Shown one piece after another: positions 48,484-58,664 of a stretch of 64,000 bases of DNA. A program made the position numbers and the translations under genes. The notes below the pieces were generated by a model. The model did not search any database. It was given only the letters and a program-made list of their open reading frames with translations, and was not told the origin of the DNA. Positions within the stretch are counted from its first letter, which is position 1; the number at the start of each line of letters is the position of its first letter. This DNA is from an uncultured Bacteroidales bacterium (GTDB lineage: Bacteria > Bacteroidota > Bacteroidia > Bacteroidales > Paludibacteraceae): contig CAMJDT010000002.1 of the NCBI GenBank assembly GCA_946404495.1, forward strand, positions 1 through 64,000, written 5' to 3'.

Positions 48484-49433
48484 AGGTATACAAGGGGTAA
48501 AATAAATAATCTCCAGCCGAATCCGACAAGCGGATGAATCGAGAAGAAGGTTAGAAAGATAACGATTGCTATGAGTAGGGCATAGACGATGCCAAAGGCG
48601 ATGTCGATGCCGTAGAAGCGACGATGGATGTGACGCCCGATAAGCGTCAGTGCCAGCAGGGCAAGGCCGATCAGCGCGATACCGAAATACCAGGTCTTGT
48701 ACCAGGGCAGCGGCGCTATGTCAAAGGGCGCGATACGCTCTTTGAGTACGACGGGAGTGCCGTCGGCGAAGGTGGCTTCGCTGAGGTAGAACATCAGCTC
48801 CTCGGGGATAAATAGCGCCTCGTCGCCTTGCATCCGGTGTTGGGAACGCCGGCCGAAGAGGAGGTTAATGCCGAAGTCGGCCCAGGAACCACGTCCGGTA
48901 TAGTGCTGCAGGTAACGGCGGTAGGTCTGACCCTGCGCTCCCGTATAGGTAGAACGAATCGAGTCACCCAAGGCGGAGAGGATCATATGATAGGGCCGTG
49001 TGGCGCAGTTGTCGAAGACGAAGTTATAGAGGTAGGTGCGGTTCTCAGGCTCATAGTTGATGAGCAGGGCATTGATAAGCCGGTCGCGCTGCAGGTCAGT
49101 AAGGCGCAGGCGTTGTTCGTAGACGGGACGTTGCTCCAGCCGGTATTGGTAGAGAAACGACTCGAGGGAGGAGGCGCCTAATTGGTACCAAGTCTCGCCG
49201 CGAACGAATTTCCAATAGAAGTGGTCGGTGTTGAAATCAAAGATACCGTAGTTGAACACCCAATCCGTGCCGTCCTGCGGGTCGCAGATGCGGATGGCGG
49301 TGTGGCCGTAGTGTGCGTACAGTTCCTCGCCCGGACCGCAGGTAAGGAGCGACACGAAGGTCTCGTCGCTCCACTCGTGCGCAGCGAGCGAACAGGATAC
49401 AGAGAGCACTATCAAGAGCAGGAGTTTACGCAT
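48453..49433 (-). CDS. DUF4105 membrane protein
   Basis: SLLTCGPGEELYAHYGHTAIRICDP, YNFVFDNCATRPYHMI. Confidence 0.85.
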   Translation of the reverse strand: MRKLLLLIVLSVSCSLAAHEWSDETFVSLLTCGPGEELYAHYGHTAIRICDPQDGTDWVFNYGIFDFNTDHFYWKFVRGETWYQLGASSLESFLYQYRLEQRPVYEQRLRLTDLQRDRLINALLINYEPENRTYLYNFVFDNCATRPYHMILSALGDSIRSTYTGAQGQTYRRYLQHYTGRGSWADFGINLLFGRRSQHRMQGDEALFIPEELMFYLSEATFADGTPVVLKERIAPFDIAPLPWYKTWYFGIALIGLALLALTLIGRHIHRRFYGIDIAFGIVYALLIAIVIFLTFFSIHPLVGFGWRLFILPLVYLCIRLVYYIR

Positions 49434-50061
49434 AGAGTGAGGTCAGAAACGCAGGGATGAATGTGCCGATGATTCCCAAGAGATAGCCTGCCACGACTTG
49501 GTGCGAAGAGTGCGCGTTGACATACAGGCGCGCGTACATCAATAGCAGCGAGAGGCCGAACATAGTCAGTATCAGTGCGGTCGGCATCACGCTGTAGTAG
49601 AGGCTGTAGGCGCACACTCCGCCCGTCAGACCGCCAATGCCGGCACTGTGCGCCGAGATCTTCCAGAATCCGTTGATGAGCGCTACGATGGCAAGGACGA
49701 CGGTGGCACCAATCGAGGTGGCGATCATCCATGAGGGTCCCTCCAATACGGCGATCACGAAATAGGCCCAGAAAACGTAGCCTCCAAGGGTATACAGGTA
49801 GGGCATCTTACGCTCCTTGGGGTCCGTCATATCAAGGGAACGGATCTGCCGCTTGCGGAGCATATAGAGGATGAGGGTGAGCGGGATGAAACAGGTGAAG
49901 ATGAAAGTGCCGCCGATAGCTACCCACCAATAGATGGCCGGCAGTATCCCGGTCTGCATTTTGAGGCCGATACAGAAGAGCAGGATTCCGTAGGTAGGAA
50001 CGAAGAGCGGGTAGAAAACGACGCTCAGTGCTTTCGACAGTATGTCTAATAGATGTTTCAA
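49426..50061 (-). CDS. PAP2-like membrane phosphatase
   Basis: KISAHSAGIGGLTGG ... NAHSSHQVVAGYLLG. Confidence 0.75.
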   Translation of the reverse strand: MKHLLDILSKALSVVFYPLFVPTYGILLFCIGLKMQTGILPAIYWWVAIGGTFIFTCFIPLTLILYMLRKRQIRSLDMTDPKERKMPYLYTLGGYVFWAYFVIAVLEGPSWMIATSIGATVVLAIVALINGFWKISAHSAGIGGLTGGVCAYSLYYSVMPTALILTMFGLSLLLMYARLYVNAHSSHQVVAGYLLGIIGTFIPAFLTSLYA

Positions 50062-50067
50062 GGTACG

Positions 50068-51558
50068 TTATACTTGTTTGCGCAGACGTGCGACGGGGTA
50101 TCCTAACAGTTCGCGGTACTTGGCAATCGTGCGCCGTGCGATGTTGTAGCCCTTGAGTTTCATGACGGCGACGATTTGTTGGTCCGTAAGCGGATTGCGT
50201 TTATCCTCGTTGTCAAGTACCTCGTTGAGGGCTTTCTTGATCTCGCGGGTGGTGATCTCCTCTCCCTCGGTGTTCTGCAGACTCTCCGAGAAGAAGAACT
50301 TGAGGGGGAAGATGCCGTATTCGGTCTGCACGTATTTGGAGTTGCTCACGCGTGAGATGGTGCTGACGTCGTATCCGGTGCGATCGGCTATGTCTTGCAG
50401 TACCAGGGGTTTGAGGTAGCCTACATCGCCTTCGAGGAAGAAGTCCTTTTGGGCCTCTATGATAGCCTGCATCGTGCGTATGAGCGTCTCGTTGCGCTGC
50501 CGGATGGCATCGATGAACCAGCGTGCGGCATCGATCTTCGACTTGACGAAACGCAGCGCCTCGCGTTCTTTCTTGCTCTTATCGGGAGTGTCCTTGAAGT
50601 TCTTGAGCATCTCGTTATACTCATGATTGACCCGCAGATCGGGTATGTCTCCGGTATTGAGGGTGACGATGAACTCACCGTCGCGGTTCTCGACAAAGAA
50701 ATCGGGAATGACGGTGGTCTGATGCCTATCGTAGACCGTTCCGGCCCAAGCGCTGCCGGGTTTGGGATTGAGGCGCGTGATCTCTGAGATGACAGCCTTG
50801 AATTCCTCGTCGCTGAGGTGCATCTTCTGCTGAATGCGATCCAGGTGGCGGAGCGAGAAGTCCTTGTAGTGGTCCTCCAGTAGCCGCATAGCCCGTTGGA
50901 TGTTGGGCGAGGGCGGTTTCTGGTTGAGTTGCAACCACAGGCACTCCTGCAGATCCTTGGCACCTACTCCGGGCGGATCAAAGGTCTTGATCTCATCGAT
51001 GATATGGCGCATCTCATCCTCGCTGACGGTCAGTCCCTCGCGGAAGGCGAGGTCGTCCACCAACTCCTCGGGGGTACGACGCAGATAGCCGTCTTCGTCG
51101 ATATTACCTACCACAAACTTAGCAATATGCCTTTGCGGCTTATCCATCTTAGTGAGATAGATCTGACTCTTGAGGTACTCGCCGAAGCTGGTACCGACGG
51201 AGAAGGGGATATCGCGTGTATTGTCCTCATCCTCCTGATAGGAGCCGGGTTGGTAGAGCTTGTAGTCGGGCGTCTCGTCGTCCTGAATATAATCGTCGTA
51301 GTTGAAGTCCTCGTTCTGCAGGGGATTCTTGTAGTCGTCCTCCTGTCCGTAGTCGTCGAGGATTTTGTCTTCGCTCTGTGCTTCGGACACCAGCTCCGGA
51401 TCCGTACCTTCTTCCAAGGCCGGATTCTCCTGTAGCTCCTCGTTGATACGCTGCTGCAGGTCGCAGGAGGGTACCTCCAACAGGCGCACGACCAGAATCT
51501 GGCTGGGCGACAGTTTCTGCTGGAGACTCTGTTGTAATGTGAGCGATAGTGAACCCAT
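50068..51558 (-). CDS. rpoN: RNA polymerase sigma-54 factor
   Basis: LTLQQSLQQKLSPSQILVVRLLEVP; RPN box ARRTIAKYRELLGYPVARLRK. Confidence 0.97.
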   Translation of the reverse strand: MGSLSLTLQQSLQQKLSPSQILVVRLLEVPSCDLQQRINEELQENPALEEGTDPELVSEAQSEDKILDDYGQEDDYKNPLQNEDFNYDDYIQDDETPDYKLYQPGSYQEDEDNTRDIPFSVGTSFGEYLKSQIYLTKMDKPQRHIAKFVVGNIDEDGYLRRTPEELVDDLAFREGLTVSEDEMRHIIDEIKTFDPPGVGAKDLQECLWLQLNQKPPSPNIQRAMRLLEDHYKDFSLRHLDRIQQKMHLSDEEFKAVISEITRLNPKPGSAWAGTVYDRHQTTVIPDFFVENRDGEFIVTLNTGDIPDLRVNHEYNEMLKNFKDTPDKSKKEREALRFVKSKIDAARWFIDAIRQRNETLIRTMQAIIEAQKDFFLEGDVGYLKPLVLQDIADRTGYDVSTISRVSNSKYVQTEYGIFPLKFFFSESLQNTEGEEITTREIKKALNEVLDNEDKRNPLTDQQIVAVMKLKGYNIARRTIAKYRELLGYPVARLRKQV

Positions 51559-51594
51559 TTTAATTGACGATTGGACGATTTACGATTGGACGAT

Positions 51595-52713
51595 TCATGC
51601 TTTCAGCTCCGTGACGATATAGTTCAATTGCTCTTCGGTCAGTTCGGTATGCATCGGCAACGATAGCACGCACTCGGTCAACCGTTCGGCTACCGGGAAA
51701 TCTCCTTCGCGATAGCGCGGATCCTGATAGGCTTTCTGCATATGCAGCGGAACGGGGTAGTATACCATCGAAGGGATACCCTTCTCCTTGAGATGCTGCT
51801 GGATACGGTCGCGGTCTGCGCCTACGACGCGGAGCGTATACTGGTGGAATACATGCGAAGACTGCGGCAGACGTCCGGGCACGAGGAATCGCGGGTCATC
51901 ACGGAGTGCCTCGTCGTAGTAAGCTGCAGCCCGATTGCGGGCAGCGGTGTACTCATCGAGGTGAGATAGTTTGACATCCAGAATTGCTGCCTGAATACTG
52001 TCGAGACGTGAGTTGACACCCACGAAATCGTGGTGGTAGCGCACCTTGCAACCGTGGTTGGCGATCGCCGTGATCTGTTCGGCGAGGGCATCGTCGTCGG
52101 TAAAGAGGGCGCCTCCGTCACCGTAGCAACCGAGGTTCTTAGAGGGGAAGAAACTGGTACAACCGATATGTCCGATGGTGCCGGCTTGACGGGTGGTACC
52201 GTCGCTGAAGCGGTAGGTGGCACCGATAGCCTGGCAGGCATCTTCCACGATGTAGAGTCCGTGCTCGTGAGCAAGATTCATCAGCGGCTCCATGTCGGCG
52301 CACTGACCAAACAGATGCACCGGCACGATGGCTTTGGTACGCGGGGTAATGGCTTTGCGCACGGCCTCGACGCTCATATTCATCGTGTCCCAATCCACAT
52401 CGACTACGACGGGTGTTAGTCCCAACAGAGCGACCACTTCGGCCGTTGCGATGAAGGTGAACGTGGGCGTGATGACTTCGTCACCGGGCTTGAGTCCCAA
52501 GGCCATCAGTGCGATCTGCAGTGCATCGGTACCATTGCCTACGGCGATGACGTGTTTGGCACCCGTATATGCCTCCAGGTGCTCCTGAAAACGTTTTACC
52601 TGCGGACCTTTGACAAAGGCGGTGGAGTCAATCACCTCCTGAATGGCGTGGTCGATATCCGGCTGTATGTGTTCGTACTGGGTCTTAAGATCGACCATTT
52701 GAATCGTTTTCAT
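51595..52713 (-). CDS. DegT/DnrJ/EryC1/StrS aminotransferase
   Basis: HVIAVGNGTDALQIALMALGLKPGDEVITP, EDACQAIGA, TSFFPSKNLGCYGDGGA. Confidence 0.94.
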   Translation of the reverse strand: MKTIQMVDLKTQYEHIQPDIDHAIQEVIDSTAFVKGPQVKRFQEHLEAYTGAKHVIAVGNGTDALQIALMALGLKPGDEVITPTFTFIATAEVVALLGLTPVVVDVDWDTMNMSVEAVRKAITPRTKAIVPVHLFGQCADMEPLMNLAHEHGLYIVEDACQAIGATYRFSDGTTRQAGTIGHIGCTSFFPSKNLGCYGDGGALFTDDDALAEQITAIANHGCKVRYHHDFVGVNSRLDSIQAAILDVKLSHLDEYTAARNRAAAYYDEALRDDPRFLVPGRLPQSSHVFHQYTLRVVGADRDRIQQHLKEKGIPSMVYYPVPLHMQKAYQDPRYREGDFPVAERLTECVLSLPMHTELTEEQLNYIVTELKA

Positions 52714-53357
52714 ATCTCAACAATATACTCTACTTTCTCGGGTTTGACATTGGTGCAGCGGGCTTTCTTGTTTTTGACCTCCACTTGCACTTTGATAGCA
52801 TCAGCAGGATTCTTGGGGTAGTCGCAATAGACATCGATATCGTTTTCCGTTACGTCGCGATACTGATCCAGGCGCACCTGGAGTGTCACCTCCACGGTGT
52901 TGGGGAACAGATGCATGCGTTTGCCCTTCGGCACATTGCGTACACGCACGGGTACGGATAGTATCTTCTCGGTACGCGGGTGCGAATAGGCAATACGGAT
53001 GTACTCGGGTTCGATGCTTTCCAGACGGCTGGACGGCGGCAGTATATCCTCCACGGCGCCTCGAAGCCTTTCGCCGGTGAGATTGAACTCCCCTTGGTCT
53101 TCCCGGAAGGCATTCTTCAAATCAAAAGTCAGCGAAGGCTTGGAGTTGCGAAAATGGCGTACGTGGTTGCCGTCGTCGAGGATATGAATGCGGATAGAAG
53201 GAGGTAAAGGACTCGACATCTTCACATCGCTCGGGCGGCCGGTGTAGATCATGCGCACCTCCACCGTGTTATCGCGCACGGTATTGAAAGCATGACCCCA
53301 CCAGATAAGCGCTGCCAAGGCCACAAAACCCAAATATGTCAGAATCTTCTTCAGCAT
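52710..53357 (-). CDS. YbbR-like/CdaR-like protein
   Basis: Single N-terminal TM, YbbR-type repeats, next to yajC. Confidence 0.7.
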   Translation of the reverse strand: MLKKILTYLGFVALAALIWWGHAFNTVRDNTVEVRMIYTGRPSDVKMSSPLPPSIRIHILDDGNHVRHFRNSKPSLTFDLKNAFREDQGEFNLTGERLRGAVEDILPPSSRLESIEPEYIRIAYSHPRTEKILSVPVRVRNVPKGKRMHLFPNTVEVTLQVRLDQYRDVTENDIDVYCDYPKNPADAIKVQVEVKNKKARCTNVKPEKVEYIVEI

Positions 53358-53363
53358 CAGCCA

Positions 53364-53702
53364 TTAGTCCTTAGCGGGAGCGGCTTGCGCATCTTCGGCT
53401 ACGGTATAGATACTACCCTTATCCACCTTGATGCACACGTCTTTGGCAATCTCGATGAGGAAAGTGGTCTCCTGAACTTCTTTGATATAGCCGTAGATAC
53501 CGCCGGCGGTCACGACCTTATCGCCTTTTTTCATGCTCTCGCGTTGCTTCTGCAACTCCTTCTGTTTCTTGGTCTGCGGACGAATCATGAAGAAATAGAA
53601 CACGACGAAGATGAGGATCATCATGATCCAGAAACTCCAGGAACTACCTTGTTGCGCACCGGCTGCGGTTGCGTCTTGCAAAAAAATCAAATCAAAAATC
53701 AT
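53364..53702 (-). CDS. yajC: Preprotein translocase subunit YajC
   Basis: FFMIRPQTKKQKELQKQRESMKKGDKVVTAGGIYGYI. Confidence 0.95.
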   Translation of the reverse strand: MIFDLIFLQDATAAGAQQGSSWSFWIMMILIFVVFYFFMIRPQTKKQKELQKQRESMKKGDKVVTAGGIYGYIKEVQETTFLIEIAKDVCIKVDKGSIYTVAEDAQAAPAKD

Positions 53703-53735
53703 ATTAATCTTAAATATTAAATGTTAAATCTTAAA

Positions 53736-54689
53736 TTATTTTATTATCATCGCCTTTGGCAGGGCATCGTTGCGTTTCATCTCGCGTAGTATCTCATCCA
53801 ATATACCGTTGATGAAGAGGTGACTCTTGTCGCCGGAGTACTCTTTGGCAATCTCGAGGTACTCGTTGATGCTCACTTCGAGGGCAATGTTGGGGAAGTT
53901 GATGATCTCGGCCAAGGCAGCCTGGAGGATGATTTTGTCCATGAATGCTACGCGGTCGGGGTCCCAATTCTTGAGGTGTGAGAACACCATTTGTTCGTAC
54001 TCATCCTTGTGCGAGATAGCCTGATGCAGCAGTTCGGTACCGAAGTCCAGTTCGTCCTCTTTCTCAAACATAGGCAACAGTTCCTGGTCGGCTCCGTTCT
54101 CGGGTTGGAAACGCTTGATGGTCTTGATGATATAACTGATGACGAGGTCAGCGTCGGTGGTCCAATTCTGGCGGTCGAGCACGAGTTCCAGCTCGTCTAA
54201 GGCGGATTGCATCGTCTCGCTCTCGCTCATGAGTTCGGTGTAGATACGGCGCCACACTTTCTTGTCGTCCTCGTAGGTGCACTCTTTCAGGGCCAGATAG
54301 TCTTTGTAGAACGCGCTGTCCAGCATTTGCTTGTAGATACCGGCTACGGCGCTAAGTCCTGCGTCCCACTCCAGGTGTTCGTTCTCCATAATATGCCGCA
54401 ACGCTTTGTTCTCAAACATCTGTGCGGCAAACTTATTATCTTGGAATCGCGTGTTGGGTCGGAAGGTGCTGTGCGTCACCTTGGCGCGAGCTGCGGCCTC
54501 CTCGTTTTGCTCCCGTGCATAGCGCGTCAGTTCGTTGACAAAATCCAACAGCATAGCATATAGGCTATAGGTGTCGGAATAGCTTTTCAGCAACTCATGT
54601 CTTGCCTTTAAGGGCGTCTTCTCACCGTCTTTGTAGTACGCGTAGAGGGTCTGTACCACCTTCGTGCGCACCATGTTTCTGTTTATCAT
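53736..54689 (-). CDS. nusB: Transcription antitermination factor NusB
   Basis: RNMVRTKVVQTLYAYYKD; C-terminal NusB fold DKIILQAALAEIINFPNIALEVSINEYLEIAKEYSGDKSHLFINGILD. Confidence 0.92.
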   Translation of the reverse strand: MINRNMVRTKVVQTLYAYYKDGEKTPLKARHELLKSYSDTYSLYAMLLDFVNELTRYAREQNEEAAARAKVTHSTFRPNTRFQDNKFAAQMFENKALRHIMENEHLEWDAGLSAVAGIYKQMLDSAFYKDYLALKECTYEDDKKVWRRIYTELMSESETMQSALDELELVLDRQNWTTDADLVISYIIKTIKRFQPENGADQELLPMFEKEDELDFGTELLHQAISHKDEYEQMVFSHLKNWDPDRVAFMDKIILQAALAEIINFPNIALEVSINEYLEIAKEYSGDKSHLFINGILDEILREMKRNDALPKAMIIK

Positions 54690-54815
54690 AGGTCAATTGT
54701 ACAAAAATAACGTGCAAAATTACAAAAAATTTTTCAATTATGCAAAAAAATTTTGATATCTCAAAAAAAAAATGTAATTTTGCAGCCTAAAACGAACAAT
54801 AAACTATATCGTTAA

Positions 54816-55229
54816 ATGGAAAATCGTAGATTTGAAGACAAAAAGGAACCCGAAATCGTGTATTCGCGTTCTTTGAAGGCCGGCAAACGAATTTACTATC
54901 TGGATGTGAAGAAGGCTCGCAACGAGGATCTGTATCTTTGCATCACCGAGAGTAAGAAGAAGGCTGCCGGAGAGGAGGAAAACCCGCAGTTTGAGAAGCA
55001 CAAACTCTTCCTGTATAAGGAGGATTTTGCACGCTTCACCGAGGAGCTGAATGACGTGATCAGTTTCGTTAAGAATCAGTTTGGCGAGATTGAGGAGCGC
55101 AAGGAGTGGAGTCCCGCAGCTGAAGCGGAACAACCCGCAGAAGAAACCGAAACCCCGGCTGAGGCCGAGGCTGAGAATGAAGGTGAGGAAAAGAAAAAAA
55201 GTGGATTCTTTGGACGCTTTATGAAATAA
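54816..55229 (+). CDS. DUF3276/PUR-alpha-like DNA/RNA-binding protein
   Basis: VYSRSLKAGKRIYYLDVKKARNEDLYLCITESKK. Confidence 0.88.
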   Translation: MENRRFEDKKEPEIVYSRSLKAGKRIYYLDVKKARNEDLYLCITESKKKAAGEEENPQFEKHKLFLYKEDFARFTEELNDVISFVKNQFGEIEERKEWSPAAEAEQPAEETETPAEAEAENEGEEKKKSGFFGRFMK

Positions 55230-56436
55230 GCATCTGCTCGATAATCTCTTCCGCTACTGCCTCTTTCGAAAGAAGGGGGCAGTCTTTTTTCGTGCCGTCC
55301 TTATGGAAGATAGTCACCTTGTTGGTGTCGGTACCGAATCCGGCTCCGGTGTCGCGGAGCGAGTTGAGGACGATCAGATCGAGGTTCTTCTTGCTGAGTT
55401 TGGCTTGGGCGTTGGCTTGCTCATGTTGGGTCTCGAGGGCAAATCCGACGAGGCGTTGCTCTGCACGTTTAGACCTGCCTAATGAAGCAGCGATGTCGCG
55501 CGTTGGACGAAGCTTGAGCGTGAGGGTGTCGCCCTCTCGCTTGATTTTCTCGTCGGCAACCTCTTCGGGCATGAAATCCGCCACAGCCGCACAAAGTATA
55601 CCTATGTCAGCGCTCTGCCATTCCTGTTCGGCTGCAGCCGCCATCTCGAGGGCTGTCCGGACAGGGATAGTCTCAATCGTTCCCGTCTTACTGAGCGCAG
55701 GGAATGCCTGCGGAACGGGTACGGTGACCGGACCGCACACCAACCGTACGTCAGCACCTTTTCTATAACACGTGCGCGCGAGCGCGAACGCCATCTTGCC
55801 GGTAGAGTAGTTGGAGATAAAGCGTACCGGATCGATCTTCTCCTGCGTAGGTCCTGCCGTGATAAGCACGCGCTTACCGCTCAGCGGTTTGGGCGAAAGA
55901 GCGTACTTAAGGGCTTCGATGATCCTATCCGCTTCGGGCATCCTTCCTTTCCCCTCGCTGCCGCAGGCCAGAAAACCGGAGACGCAGTCCATCATCATGA
56001 TATTTTCGGTCTCGCTCAGTAAATTCATCGCACGCTGCGTAGCGGGGTTGAGGTACATCTTATCGTTCATGGCCGGCGCGATGACAACAGGTTTGCGCAT
56101 AGCGGCAAAGGTGGTTGTCAGCGCATCGTCGGCAATGCCGGAAGCTATCTTGCCGAGCACATTGGCGGTAGCCGGCGCGATGATCATCGCATCTGCCCAC
56201 TCAGGCAACGAGATATGCTCGGTGGCGTGTTCGTTGATCGCCGCAAACACATCGCTATAGACTCGCGCTCCGCTCAGGGTCTGCAGCGTCAGTTCGGTAA
56301 CAAACTCCAAAGCATGCTTGGTTGTGGTCACACGAACGGCTGCTCCCTGTCGGATCAGTTCGCGAATCATCTCGGGAATCTTATAGGCAGCAATGCCGCC
56401 CGAAATGCCAACTACGATATGTTTGCCCTGTAGCAT
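55219..56436 (-). CDS. coaBC: Phosphopantothenoylcysteine decarboxylase/synthetase
   Basis: LQGKHIVVGISGGIAAYK, ITAGPTQEKIDPVRFISNYSTGKMAFALA. Confidence 0.97.
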   Translation of the reverse strand: MLQGKHIVVGISGGIAAYKIPEMIRELIRQGAAVRVTTTKHALEFVTELTLQTLSGARVYSDVFAAINEHATEHISLPEWADAMIIAPATANVLGKIASGIADDALTTTFAAMRKPVVIAPAMNDKMYLNPATQRAMNLLSETENIMMMDCVSGFLACGSEGKGRMPEADRIIEALKYALSPKPLSGKRVLITAGPTQEKIDPVRFISNYSTGKMAFALARTCYRKGADVRLVCGPVTVPVPQAFPALSKTGTIETIPVRTALEMAAAAEQEWQSADIGILCAAVADFMPEEVADEKIKREGDTLTLKLRPTRDIAASLGRSKRAEQRLVGFALETQHEQANAQAKLSKKNLDLIVLNSLRDTGAGFGTDTNKVTIFHKDGTKKDCPLLSKEAVAEEIIEQMLIS

Positions 56437-56774
56437 CAGAGACTCTTCAACTGTTCGTCCTTCGAGCCTATACGGTAGAGTAGGGCACCGTCGATAAACT
56501 CCTGCGTAGCAATCAGGGTCGGCTTGGGCATACGCTCGTAACTGCGCGAGATCTCAATTTGCTCCTTGTTCTCGTAGGCGTCATCCAATGCGTCTTGGGG
56601 TTGCGAGAAGTCCTGCAACTTAGCATCCAACTCTTTCTTCAGGGCGTTGGCAATTTGGTTGGCACGTTTGCCGATGATAGCAACGGTCTCATATACGTTT
56701 CCGACTTTCTCGGTTAGGCTGTTCATGTCCCGTGTAATCGTATTCTTCGGGGCTTTGGTCTTTTTGTAATCCAT
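56436..56774 (-). CDS. rpoZ: RNA polymerase omega subunit (Bacteroidota type)
   Basis: TITRDMNSLTEKVGNVYETVAIIGKRANQIA. Confidence 0.82.
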   Translation of the reverse strand: MDYKKTKAPKNTITRDMNSLTEKVGNVYETVAIIGKRANQIANALKKELDAKLQDFSQPQDALDDAYENKEQIEISRSYERMPKPTLIATQEFIDGALLYRIGSKDEQLKSL

Positions 56775-56803
56775 TTTTTTATGTAGTAATTTATGTTAAT
56801 TCC

Positions 56804-57604
56804 TTATTTATCCAATATCTTCTTGATTTCTTTCTCCATCCGATCGGCTTCCTTGAGGTGCTTGCTCTCAGGATAGTCGGTCTTGAAGTTATAGTATTCG
56901 TCTTCTGTATCGCGAGCGCGATCACGCTGCTTGCTATCGACAGAGTTCATCATTTGCTGGTATTTGGAGGCCAGAATGTACCAACTCAGTTCCTCGCGGT
57001 AACTGTTGTTAGGGTAGTTCTTGAGCGCATTCTTCGCCGTGATCTCGCAACTGAGGTAGTTGTTACCGAGGTAGGTGCCGAGGTTGTAATACAGCTTCGC
57101 ATTCTGCAGCTCCTTATAGGCCAACCGATCGTACAGTTCGAACATCTCCTGATATGCCTGCTCGGCGTAGGGACTCTCGGGGAACAGTTCCACAAACTGC
57201 TCAAAGGCTTGGATGGCTTTCTTGGTATCCGTCTGATCCAGCCGTGCGTCGGGAGCATCCATGTAATAGCAGTGTCCCATGTGGAAACGTGCCTCGATGG
57301 CGTAGCGACCCTTTGGATAGTTGCGCAGATAAGCCTCGTAATAACCGGCTGCAGAGGTGTATTGCTTTTGGCCCAGATAACTGCGAGCCAGATAGGTAAG
57401 CACTTCCTGTGCACGCTCCGTGCCGCGATAGTAAGGCGATACGTCCTCCAATAGTGTGAGCGAACGACTGTACTTTCCCTCGTTGAAATACTCCAGTGCT
57501 TTGTCGTATTTCAGATCCGGGTCGTGGGATTTAAGCAACTTCTGATAGTCGCTGCAACCCGCCAACACCGCCGTCATCAATACTATGTATATAATCCTCT
57601 TCAA
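56804..57604 (-). CDS. bamD: Outer membrane assembly lipoprotein BamD
   Basis: Lipobox VLAGCSDYQKLLKS; TPR-like YNEGKYSRSL, YPKGRYAIEARFHMGHCYY. Confidence 0.93.
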   Translation of the reverse strand: MKRIIYIVLMTAVLAGCSDYQKLLKSHDPDLKYDKALEYFNEGKYSRSLTLLEDVSPYYRGTERAQEVLTYLARSYLGQKQYTSAAGYYEAYLRNYPKGRYAIEARFHMGHCYYMDAPDARLDQTDTKKAIQAFEQFVELFPESPYAEQAYQEMFELYDRLAYKELQNAKLYYNLGTYLGNNYLSCEITAKNALKNYPNNSYREELSWYILASKYQQMMNSVDSKQRDRARDTEDEYYNFKTDYPESKHLKEADRMEKEIKKILDK

Positions 57605-57630
57605 GGTGTAATTTGTAATTATAATTTTTT

Positions 57631-58647
57631 TTAATTATCCCAGTTTTCGCTGGTTATAACTTGCATTCCATCGGGTGTGCCAATGATGAGGTATGCCTTC
57701 GCTCCTGCGCGTTGGATGAGTTCCAGCGCTCCTTGCGGTCCTAATACCATGCAGGCTGTGGCCAAGGCATCTGCCTTCATGCAACTCTCTGCTACGACGG
57801 TCGCGCTGAGTAGATTGTGCTGCACGGGATAGCCGTTGCGCGGGTCGATGGTGTGACTGCGTTTCTCCGTACCCTCGTAATAGAAGCGGCGGTAGTTACC
57901 GCTTGTTGCCATCGAGATATGCGTGGTGCGAATCGTATCCTGCAGTTCCTGCGACAGATTATCGGCATCATCGACGGGTTTGGTCACTCCTACCGTCCAC
58001 GGTTTGCCCCACTGATTCACACCTTCGGCCACAATTTCGCCGCCTATGTCAACCAGGTAGTTGCCGCAGTGCTGCTTGAGGTAGTCGGCTACGCGGTCAC
58101 AAGCAAAGCCTTTGGCTATCGCGCTTAGGTCCAACTGCACCCGCTCGTCGAAGCGGTACAGATGTCCCTCGTGCAGGTCGGTGAGTTGGTATCCCACAAA
58201 CTGCCGGATACTATCCACCTCGCGGCTATCCGTCAAGTGCTCACCGTTGGGCGTGATACCGAATCCCCAGTAGTTGACCAGCGGTGCTACGGTGATGTCG
58301 AAGGCACCGTAACTCATCTCGCTGACGGCGATAGCCTCACGATAGACGGTCTCAAAGAGCGGTGTCACCGTAACCTCTTCACCCCGATTGATGCGGCTCA
58401 CGACGGAGAAGGGATTGAACATACTCAGCGTCGTATCCACTTCTCGTAGCCGTGCCATGATCCCCGCCTCGAGGTCTTCGGATGCTTCGTAGCGGATGTT
58501 GTAGTAGGTGCCGAATACGGTACCCTGGTTGCGGTAATAGCGCATTGCCTGCACTTCGTCTTGAGGCCACAGTAACAAAAGCGATGCCGCAAAGAGCAGA
58601 GGTATCCCTGCTAACAACATCCTCTTATTGCGCGTACTTGCATCCAT
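57631..58647 (-). CDS. apbE: FAD:protein FMN transferase (ApbE)
   Basis: LSAIAKGFACDRVADYL, YLVDIGGEIVAEG, RSHTIDPRNGYPV, DALATACMVLG. Confidence 0.94.
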   Translation of the reverse strand: MDASTRNKRMLLAGIPLLFAASLLLLWPQDEVQAMRYYRNQGTVFGTYYNIRYEASEDLEAGIMARLREVDTTLSMFNPFSVVSRINRGEEVTVTPLFETVYREAIAVSEMSYGAFDITVAPLVNYWGFGITPNGEHLTDSREVDSIRQFVGYQLTDLHEGHLYRFDERVQLDLSAIAKGFACDRVADYLKQHCGNYLVDIGGEIVAEGVNQWGKPWTVGVTKPVDDADNLSQELQDTIRTTHISMATSGNYRRFYYEGTEKRSHTIDPRNGYPVQHNLLSATVVAESCMKADALATACMVLGPQGALELIQRAGAKAYLIIGTPDGMQVITSENWDN

Positions 58648-58664
58648 GGGTCAACGATCGACTC